11,184 nucleotides of DNA from assembly GCA_016210825.1 (NCBI GenBank), contig JACQTM010000037.1:1-11184 (forward strand), given 5' to 3'. How positions within the stretch are numbered: the first letter of the stretch is position 1; every line of letters starts with the position of its first letter. Of this stretch, positions 6,249-11,184 are shown one piece after another. Below the pieces are notes generated by a model, which saw only the letters and a list, made by a program, of their open reading frames with translations, had not been told where the DNA came from and did not search any database. The translations under genes and the position numbers were made by a program. The stretch is from Hyphomicrobiales bacterium (GTDB lineage: Bacteria > Pseudomonadota > Alphaproteobacteria > Rhizobiales > Xanthobacteraceae).

Positions 6249-6700
6249 GCGCCCTTCCAGAGCATCGAATAGACCGGCAAGCCCGAGCGGCGGTTGACAT
6301 CCTCGCTCATGATGACGAAGCCGTGCTTTTGGTAAAAACGGATTGCGCGCTTGTTATCCTGATTGACGTGCAGATAGATCGCTTGCGGCGATAAACGTTT
6401 TGCCTCTGCCATCAGGGCGGCGCCGAGCTGCGAACCCCAAGCTTTCGGCATGACCACGATCTGGTCGAGGTAACCTTTGCGCTGGTCGATGGTGACGAAA
6501 CCGATCACCTGCCCCTCGAAATCGGCGATGATGATTGTTGCGTGCGGGACGATTTCCTGTTCCCAGCGTTCGCGCCACCACGTCAGTCGGGATTTGAAAT
6601 CAAGCGTTGGGTACGCCGATTGCCAGGTCTGACGCCACAACTCGATAACCGCCGGCTCATCGGCCGGCTTATAGGGGCGAAGACTTAGTGACGATGGCAT
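6230..6700 (-). CDS. GNAT family N-acetyltransferase
   Basis: The 156-residue product has the GNAT fold, which transfers acetyl from acetyl-CoA to an amine. The N-terminal strand and helix read LSLRPYKPADEPAVIELWRQTW. The acetyl-CoA-binding motif A is at ~80-96 (IVVMPKAWGSQLGAALMAEA), with the usual Q/R-x-x-G-x-G/A loop present as SQLGAA. The C-terminal part NQDNKRAIRFYQKHGF is the classic motif B that places the substrate. The acceptor is unknown. I chose ATG 6700 rather than GTG 6718, where the GGGGAG is only 2 bases away and too close to work. It is the third gene of the minus-strand operon, 36 bases after the MotB-like gene, and its last 19 bases run through the end of the ABC exporter gene. 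No promoter is visible in the short gap. Confidence 0.88.
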   Translation of the reverse strand: MPSSLSLRPYKPADEPAVIELWRQTWQSAYPTLDFKSRLTWWRERWEQEIVPHATIIIADFEGQVIGFVTIDQRKGYLDQIVVMPKAWGSQLGAALMAEAKRLSPQAIYLHVNQDNKRAIRFYQKHGFVIMSEDVNRRSGLPVYSMLWKGAQPPSN

Positions 6701-6736
6701 GACGACGCCGCCGATCACATCTCCCCAACGGGAGCC

Positions 6737-7750
6737 CTAGCGTTCGGTCAATTTTAGCTCGATCCGCCGGTTGCGGCGATAGGCTTCTTCGTTTCGCTCC
6801 GCATCGAGTGGCTGGAATTCGCCAAAGCCCGCGGCGACGAGGCGCTGCGGCGGGATGCCCCGGGTGATCAGGAATTGCACCACGGCAGTCGCGCGTCCCG
6901 ACGATAATTCCCAATTCGAGGGAAACTGCGCGCTTGCAATCGGCCGCACGTCAGTGTGGCCGTCCACGCGCAACACCCAGGCAATGTCGGCTGGAATCTT
7001 CTGGCCCAGCGCGAGCAGGGCGTTGCCGACCTTCTCGATCTCGGCGCGGCCTTCAGGCTTGAGCACCGCCTGGCCGGCGTCGAACAGCACTTCGGACTGG
7101 AACACGAAACGGTCACCGACGATACGGATATCGGGCCGGTTACCGAGAATTTCACGCAATCGGCCGAAGAAGTCCGAGCGGTAGCGCGACAATTCCTGCA
7201 CGCGCTGCGCCAGCGCGAGATTGAGCCGCTGGCCGAGATCGGCGATGCGGGTTTGGGATTCCTTCTCGCGCTTATCCGAGACATCGAGCGCCTGTTCGAG
7301 GGCGGCGAGCTGTCGGCGCAACGCGGCAATCTGCTGATTGAGCAGATCAATCTGCGCCAGCGCCCGGGCGGCGACTTGCTTTTCGTCATCGAGCGCGCTT
7401 GTCAGTTCGTTGACCTTTCCTTGCGCCGAGCCGGCGCCTTCGGCGAGGCCTCTAAGGCGGTCGCGGTCGGTTTCGGCTGTCGCCAGATTGGAACGCACGG
7501 TTGAAAGCTGCGCCTCCAGATCGACCTTCCCAGTCTTTTCCAGCGCCAGGAGTTCGGTGAGTTGCGCGATCTGCGCATTCAGCCGCGCCAGCGCCGTGTC
7601 CTTTCCGGCCACTTCGTGCGCAAGATAAAACTGTACGAGGGCGAAGATCGTAAGCAGGAAGATGATGCTTAAGATCAGCGTCGAGAGTGCATCGACGAAA
7701 CCCGGCCAATAATCAACGCCGCGTACGCGGCGACTGCGCGCCAAAGCCAT
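6737..7750 (-). CDS. MotB/OmpA-like peptidoglycan-binding protein with long coiled coil
   Basis: The 337-residue protein has a short cytoplasmic N-terminus, one membrane helix (~18-42), a coiled coil (~50-190, rich in Q, L, A and charged heptads) and an OmpA/MotB C-terminal domain (~205-337). The helix starts GFVDALSTLIL; Asp20 aligns by eye with the proton-carrying aspartate of MotB (ADFMTA) and of ExbD/TolR. The OmpA domain shows RVDGHTD, NWELSSGRA, AGFGEFQPL and NRRIEL, the usual peptidoglycan-binding signature. The sequence therefore fits a stator-type partner that couples proton flow to force on the cell wall. Its ATG overlaps the stop of the MotA-like gene (TAATG), implying translational coupling. 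No flagellar genes are nearby. It is not a standard flagellar MotB because the coiled coil before OmpA is much longer than the MotB linker. The exact role is unknown. Confidence 0.88.
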   Translation of the reverse strand: MALARSRRVRGVDYWPGFVDALSTLILSIIFLLTIFALVQFYLAHEVAGKDTALARLNAQIAQLTELLALEKTGKVDLEAQLSTVRSNLATAETDRDRLRGLAEGAGSAQGKVNELTSALDDEKQVAARALAQIDLLNQQIAALRRQLAALEQALDVSDKREKESQTRIADLGQRLNLALAQRVQELSRYRSDFFGRLREILGNRPDIRIVGDRFVFQSEVLFDAGQAVLKPEGRAEIEKVGNALLALGQKIPADIAWVLRVDGHTDVRPIASAQFPSNWELSSGRATAVVQFLITRGIPPQRLVAAGFGEFQPLDAERNEEAYRRNRRIELKLTER

Positions 7751-8727
7751 TACGTTTTCTCACGTACGAAACGCTCGAGCAGGCGGCGGATTTCGCGATG
7801 CTGCTCGGCCTGCGAATCCACCCAGTCGCGAATCATCTGCTGCTCGGTGCGCATGTGGTGCACGAGCCCCTGGATTGCCTCGGCAAGGTTGGCCATGGCG
7901 GTTGTGGAGGCGCGGGATTGTCCGGTGTCGATAACGGCTTCCCGCAATTTTTCGATCGCAAGCCGCATGTCGCCCGGCAATGCTGCCGCCGTCGGACGCT
8001 GCTCGTCAACGCCGAGATCACGGACGGTGGTTGAGAGCCAATCCTCGAGATCGGTGTAGAAGCGGTTTTGCGCCTGGCTCGTTTGCAGATCGAGGAAGCC
8101 AAGCACCAGCGAGCCCGCCAATCCGAACAGCGACGATGAAAATGAAATTCCCATGCCGCCGAGCGGGGCGGCAAGACCTTCCTTAAGCGACTCGAAGACC
8201 GACGCCGTGTCGCTGCCGATCTTCAGGCTGTCGATGACCTTGCCGACGGAGCCGATCGTTTCGATCAAGCCCCAGAAGGTTCCGAGCAGGCCGAGGAACA
8301 CGAGCAGCCCGGTGAGATAACGCAACAGATCGCGCGCCTCGTCGAGCCGCGTGGCGATGGAATCGAGAATGCCGCGCATCGTCGTCTGCGAGATTGCCAT
8401 GCGGCCGACGCGATCGCCGAGGATCGCCGCCATTGGCGCGAGCAGCACCGGCGGACGCTCCACCGTGATGCCGGGATCGGCAAGGCGGAAACCATTGACC
8501 CAGGCGACCTCGGGGAACAGCCGGATCACCTGGCGGAACGACAACAGGATACCGATCACGAGGACGCCGATAATGAGGGCGTTAAGTCCCGGATTGGCTA
8601 GGAATGCCACCCAAATCTGCTTGTTGAGGACGATGACGAGCAGCGTGCACAGGATGAGGAACACCAGCATCCGCACAAGGAAAATGCGAGGCGACGATAA
8701 TTTGAACGGGTCGAGATCGCGAGCCAT
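7750..8727 (-). CDS. MotA/TolQ/ExbB-like proton channel membrane protein
   Basis: The 325-residue protein has four hydrophobic segments: ~15-35, ~46-68, ~138-158 and ~191-214. The third contains GLLGTFWGLIETI, the hallmark of the MotA/TolQ/ExbB superfamily. The fourth contains GMGISFSSSLFGLAGSLVLGF, matching the second conserved pore helix. A cytoplasmic loop of ~70 residues separates helices 2 and 3, and a charged helical tail (~220-325) ends the protein. In this superfamily five such subunits surround two MotB/ExbD/TolR partners and use the proton gradient. The partner is the next gene, overlapping at TAATG. GGG lies about 6 bases before the ATG at 8727. The 90-base gap upstream separates it from suhB; I found no strong promoter there, so it may be co-transcribed. 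Assignment to flagella, Tol-Pal or iron uptake is not supported by context. Confidence 0.87.
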   Translation of the reverse strand: MARDLDPFKLSSPRIFLVRMLVFLILCTLLVIVLNKQIWVAFLANPGLNALIIGVLVIGILLSFRQVIRLFPEVAWVNGFRLADPGITVERPPVLLAPMAAILGDRVGRMAISQTTMRGILDSIATRLDEARDLLRYLTGLLVFLGLLGTFWGLIETIGSVGKVIDSLKIGSDTASVFESLKEGLAAPLGGMGISFSSSLFGLAGSLVLGFLDLQTSQAQNRFYTDLEDWLSTTVRDLGVDEQRPTAAALPGDMRLAIEKLREAVIDTGQSRASTTAMANLAEAIQGLVHHMRTEQQMIRDWVDSQAEQHREIRRLLERFVREKT

Positions 8728-8817
8728 AGCCGGCCCTTTTCAACGTCAGCGTGGTGACCGGAATATGGCACAGACACGGCGAAATGACACCGTTTACGGA
8801 GCGGCATGCGTTATGGG

Positions 8818-9618
8818 CTATGACGATTTTGCCGCGTCCTTGAGCACACGCAAGAGATCGCGGTGCAGTGTCTCGTTTCCGGCGGCGATATGGCCCTTGG
8901 TGAACATGGCGTCACCGCCATCAAGATCGGTGACGAAACCCCCGGCCTCGCGCACCAGCAGGAGACCCGCCGCCATGTCCCACGGCAATAGGTTGCGCTC
9001 CCAATAGATGTCGAAGCGGCCCGCCGCGATAAAGCCAAGGTCGAGCGCCGCCGCGCCAAACCGGCGCAGTCCCGCGACTTGCGCTTGTACCGTCGCGATT
9101 TCTTTTCGGAATTGTTCGAGGTCGCCGCGGCCATGATGCGGCAAGCCGCAGGCAACGATCGCGTCGGCAAGCCGCACGCGCGCCGCCACGCGCAACCGCC
9201 GGTCGTTGAGGAAGCAGCCTTTGCCGCGTTCGGCGATGAACAATTCATCGGTGATCGGATTATAGACGACGCCCGCGACGATCGCGCTTTCGCGTTCGAG
9301 CCCGATCGAAATGGCGAAGTGCGGAATGCCGTGCAGGAAATTCGATGTACCGTCGAGCGGATCGACGATCCAGGTATGCGTCTTGTCGGCGCCTTCGTGC
9401 CGTCCGCTTTCCTCGCCAATGAAACCGTAGCCCGGCCGCGCCCGCAGCAATTCCTCGCGCAAAATCTCCTCGGCGCGGCGGTCGGCGGCGGAGACGAAAT
9501 TACCCGGCCCTTTAAGCGAGACTTGCAAATTCTCGATTTCGCCGAAGTCGCGCTTGAGGCTACGCGCGGCCTTTCGCGCGGCTTTAATCATGACGTTGAG
9601 GAGGGCGGAGTGGAGCAT
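8818..9618 (-). CDS. suhB: Inositol monophosphatase family protein SuhB
   Basis: The 266-residue cytosolic enzyme belongs to the magnesium-dependent, lithium-sensitive inositol monophosphatase family, which hydrolyses inositol 1-phosphate and similar monoesters. The metal and catalytic residues are all present: Glu70 in GEESG, Asp86 and Asp89 in WIVDPLDGTSNF, and Asp214 in LPWDMAAG. The N-terminus (ALLNVMIKAARKAARSLKRDFGEIENLQVSLKGPGNFVSAAD) closely resembles the rhizobial SuhB proteins, which is why I use this symbol. Some SuhB proteins also act in rRNA antitermination, which cannot be judged here. AAGGA lies 4 bases before the ATG and directly abuts the end of a structured repeat. The next genes downstream are the MotA/MotB-like pair. 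Confidence 0.93.
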   Translation of the reverse strand: MLHSALLNVMIKAARKAARSLKRDFGEIENLQVSLKGPGNFVSAADRRAEEILREELLRARPGYGFIGEESGRHEGADKTHTWIVDPLDGTSNFLHGIPHFAISIGLERESAIVAGVVYNPITDELFIAERGKGCFLNDRRLRVAARVRLADAIVACGLPHHGRGDLEQFRKEIATVQAQVAGLRRFGAAALDLGFIAAGRFDIYWERNLLPWDMAAGLLLVREAGGFVTDLDGGDAMFTKGHIAAGNETLHRDLLRVLKDAAKSS

Positions 9619-9626
9619 CTCTTCCT

Positions 9627-9791
9627 TATCCCTCCCCCTTCGGGGAGGGAAGGTCCGAGCGGAGCGAGGACCGGGTGGGGGTCTTCTCCGATTGTGAATG
9701 ATTCACCCCACCCCGGCGCACGCAGCCAAACCTGCGCAGGCTGCGCAAGCTTGCCTGCGATGCGCCGACCCTCCCCTTGAGGGGAGGGATA
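9627..9791. repeat. 165-bp multi-hairpin intergenic repeat with 11-bp terminal inverted repeats
   Basis: TATCCCTCCCC (9627-9637) and GGGGAGGGATA (9781-9791) are perfect inverted copies. Inside are five hairpins: TCCCTCCCC/GGGGAGGGA with a CTTC loop (9629-9650); GGTCC/GGACC (9652-9672); GGGTGGGG/CCCCACCC (9673-9713) enclosing the palindrome GTGAAT-G-ATTCAC (9694-9706); GGCGCACGCAG/CTGCG-A-TGCGCC (9715-9766); and CCCTCCCC/GGGGAGGG with a TTGA loop (9769-9788). This composition is like the dispersed palindromic elements found in many copies in Bradyrhizobium-type genomes. It has no coding capacity of its own; short open frames crossing it are artefacts. It starts 8 bases after the efp stop and ends at the suhB ribosome site. 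Confidence 0.8.
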
Positions 9792-9798
9792 TTTCAAA

Positions 9799-10365
9799 TC
9801 ACTCCGCGCGCCGGATGTAGGTTACCTCGTTGGTATCAACGACCACCTTCTCTCCAGTTGTGATGAAGGGCGGCACCATGACGCGCAAGCCGTTTTCGAG
9901 CTTCGCCGGCTTGAATGACGAAGCCGCAGTTTGTCCCTTCACCACCGGATCGGCCTCGACCACGGTGAGCGTCACCTGATCCGGCAGCTTGATCCCGATC
10001 GGGCGCTCCTCGTGCATCTCCAGCGTCACGGTCATGCCATCCTGCAGGAAGGCCGCACGCTCGCCGACGAAATCCTCGTGAAGCTCCAGTTGGTCGTAGG
10101 TGTCGGTGTTCATGAAAACGAGACTGTCGCCCTGGCGATAGAGAAATTGAAAATCCTTCTGCTCAAGGCGCGTGCGCTCGACGCGCTCGTCGGAGCCGAA
10201 CCGGTTGTTGAGCTTGCGGCCGTCAATGAGGTTCTTCAATTCGACCTGATTATAGGCCGGACCCTTGCCGGGCTTCACCGCCATGGACTTCACCGCGACC
10301 CAGAGCGTGTCCTGGTACTCGATGACCATGCCCGGACGGATTTCGTTGCCATTGATTTTGGCCAT
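9799..10365 (-). CDS. efp: Elongation factor P
   Basis: The 188-residue protein is EF-P, which enters the ribosome near the exit site and relieves stalling at runs of prolines. The three domains are the KOW-like N-terminal barrel (~1-65), a central OB fold (~68-128) and the C-terminal OB fold (~130-188) with VVEADPVVKGQTAASSFKPA and VPPFITTGEKVVVDTNEVTY. The tip loop VKPGKGPAY places a lysine at position 34, the site that EpmA modifies with beta-lysine in many bacteria. ATG 10365 gives the family-typical start MAKINGNEIRPG. The frame stays open upstream to 10572, but this extension overlaps the neighbouring Sel1 gene and is not EF-P. Only a weak GGA lies about 6 bases before the ATG. The structured repeat follows 8 bases after the stop and may end its transcript. 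Confidence 0.96.
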   Translation of the reverse strand: MAKINGNEIRPGMVIEYQDTLWVAVKSMAVKPGKGPAYNQVELKNLIDGRKLNNRFGSDERVERTRLEQKDFQFLYRQGDSLVFMNTDTYDQLELHEDFVGERAAFLQDGMTVTLEMHEERPIGIKLPDQVTLTVVEADPVVKGQTAASSFKPAKLENGLRVMVPPFITTGEKVVVDTNEVTYIRRAE

Positions 10366-10430
10366 ATGGAGTCCGTTGATTGTTCGAGAGCTTGTTTCCG
10401 CGCTGATGTGCCCCGGCGGCGCGATCGCCG
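10366..10430. other. Short gap between Sel1-repeat gene and efp
   Basis: These 65 bases lie between the Sel1 stop and the efp ATG, both on the minus strand. A TTGACG on the minus strand overlaps the Sel1 stop codon and could be a -35 element, but the matching -10 position (GCACAT) is poor. No T-tailed terminator is seen, so efp may be read from the upstream gene or from a promoter I cannot recognise. Confidence 0.3.
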
Positions 10431-11184
10431 TCAAGAGCGCGACAACTTGATCAAAACGAGCCAGGGTTGGGCGGCTTTTTCGGCGGCAGCACGCGTCTCG
10501 GCCGATTGCTGTTGCACGAATTCGTCGAGGACGGCGTCGCCCGCGCCGGCGGCCTTGGCGATGATGTGCCACTTTACCGCCTCGACCGGATCGGCCGGCA
10601 ATCCCCGGCCCGCCGAGAGAATACGGGCGAGCCGATTCTGCGCGATCGGGCTGCCGCGCCGCGCGGCTTTCCGGAAAATTTGCGCTGCGGCGGCTTCGTT
10701 TTTCGCGACGCCGCTGCCGTTGAACTGCATGATGGCAAATTCGACCTCGGCGTCGAGATACCCGGCGCTCGCGGCGGCGCCGAGCAGGCGTGCGGCCTCG
10801 GCGATGTCCTTGGCTATGCCGCGGCCTTCCTTGTAGAGGGTCGCGAGCGCGTATTGCGCTTCCGGGCTTCCCGCCTGCGCAGCTTGACGGAATAATTCGG
10901 CGGCACGGCGGAAATCCTGCGGGAACAGCTGGCCTTCCAAGTAGAGCAGGCCGAGATCGTAAGCCGCCGCTGGCTTGCCGAGCTTCGCGGAAGCCGCGAG
11001 CAGGCGCGCGCCTTCATCGCGGTTCTTCGAGCCGGCGCGGCCGCCCATGTGGAACATGGCGAGTACGAACATCGCCTCGCGGTCGCCGTGATCGGCGGCA
11101 AGCTTATACCATTGAGCGGCCTTCTCGTCGTTGCGGGCAATACCGAAGCCGTTGGCGTAGAGCTCGCCGAGCAAGGTCATCGCC
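10431..11184 (-). CDS. Sel1-repeat (TPR-like) protein, 5' end beyond window
   Basis: About 250 codons are visible and the reading frame continues past the right edge, so the N-terminus is missing; the methionine at 11180 is probably internal. The sequence is about six tandem Sel1-like repeats of ~36 residues, each with the pattern A..LG.LY..G.G...D...A..W...AA..G. Examples are LGELYANGFGIARNDEKAAQWY, LGLLYLEGQLFPQDFRRAAELF and LATLYKEGRGIAKDIAEAARLL. Such solenoids are protein-binding scaffolds, in bacteria often exported or envelope-associated. Whether this one has a signal peptide lies outside the window. The C-terminal ~40 residues after the last repeat are alanine and glutamine rich. A specific partner or pathway cannot be named. 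Confidence 0.88.
   Translation of the reverse strand, partial: AMTLLGELYANGFGIARNDEKAAQWYKLAADHGDREAMFVLAMFHMGGRAGSKNRDEGARLLAASAKLGKPAAAYDLGLLYLEGQLFPQDFRRAAELFRQAAQAGSPEAQYALATLYKEGRGIAKDIAEAARLLGAAASAGYLDAEVEFAIMQFNGSGVAKNEAAAAQIFRKAARRGSPIAQNRLARILSAGRGLPADPVEAVKWHIIAKAAGAGDAVLDEFVQQQSAETRAAAEKAAQPWLVLIKLSRS

Noticed and set aside
6737..8727. Zorya-type defence system (ZorA/ZorB) suggested by the MotA-like plus OmpA-like pair.
   Set aside because: The MotA-like protein lacks the very long cytoplasmic tail of ZorA, no helicase or nuclease partner gene is adjacent, and the neighbours are housekeeping genes.
9588..9797. Short open frame across the structured repeat.
   Set aside because: Its sequence is made of the repeat's inverted G+C-rich arms and has no protein features.
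10366..10572. N-terminal extension of EF-P.
   Set aside because: It overlaps the Sel1-repeat gene, and EF-P proteins begin at the MAKINGNEIRPG position.
1..11184. Transposases, prophage genes, CRISPR arrays, tRNA or rRNA genes.
   Set aside because: None was seen on either strand; gene content and composition are uniform and chromosomal.

Overview
The window looks like a chromosomal, largely housekeeping segment from an alphaproteobacterium, most likely of the order Hyphomicrobiales (Rhizobiales). The reasons are the high G+C content, the pairing of the lineage-typical families DUF1192 and DUF1465, a cysteine-free rhizobial-type ribosomal protein L31, a rhizobial-type SuhB, a perfect CtrA-like box (TTAA-N7-TTAA), and a structured intergenic repeat of the CCCTCCCC...GGGGAGGG kind common in Bradyrhizobium relatives. 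This placement comes from sequence character only; no database was searched.

Layout. 1-1658 (minus): 5' part of a membrane-bound sensor with a signal peptide, periplasmic domain, seven membrane helices, PAS and the start of GGDEF, cut by the window edge. 1791-2792 (minus): zinc-free quinone oxidoreductase of the zeta-crystallin/PIG3 type. 2912-3097 (plus): DUF1192 protein, divergent from the oxidoreductase; the two promoters appear to use the same -35 bases on opposite strands. 3098-3394: a regulatory gap holding a 17-bp perfect palindrome that is also a CtrA box, then a probable trans-acting small RNA (two hairpins, an unpaired CCUCCC anti-Shine-Dalgarno stretch, a strong terminator) resembling the MmgR/alpha-r8 family. 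3395-3919 (plus): DUF1465 protein. 4016-4249 (minus): rpmE, divergent from a 603-residue ABC exporter at 4437-6248 (plus).

6230-8727 (minus): a three-gene operon made of a MotA/TolQ/ExbB-like membrane protein, a MotB-like protein with a long coiled coil and OmpA domain (TAATG-coupled), and a GNAT acetyltransferase whose 3' end overlaps the ABC exporter gene by 19 bp. 8818-9618 (minus): suhB. 9627-9791: a 165-bp multi-hairpin repeat with 11-bp perfect terminal inverted repeats, wedged between efp and suhB. 9799-10365 (minus): efp. 10431-11184 (minus): Sel1-repeat protein, cut by the right edge.

How it works together. There is no phage, transposase, CRISPR or defence island here. Envelope functions (MotA/MotB-like pair, exporter, sensor), translation (L31, EF-P) and regulation (sRNA, PAS/GGDEF sensor) are mixed. 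The parts most worth following up are the sRNA with its CtrA-like box, the orphan proton-channel/OmpA pair, and the repeat forming the 5' leader of suhB.
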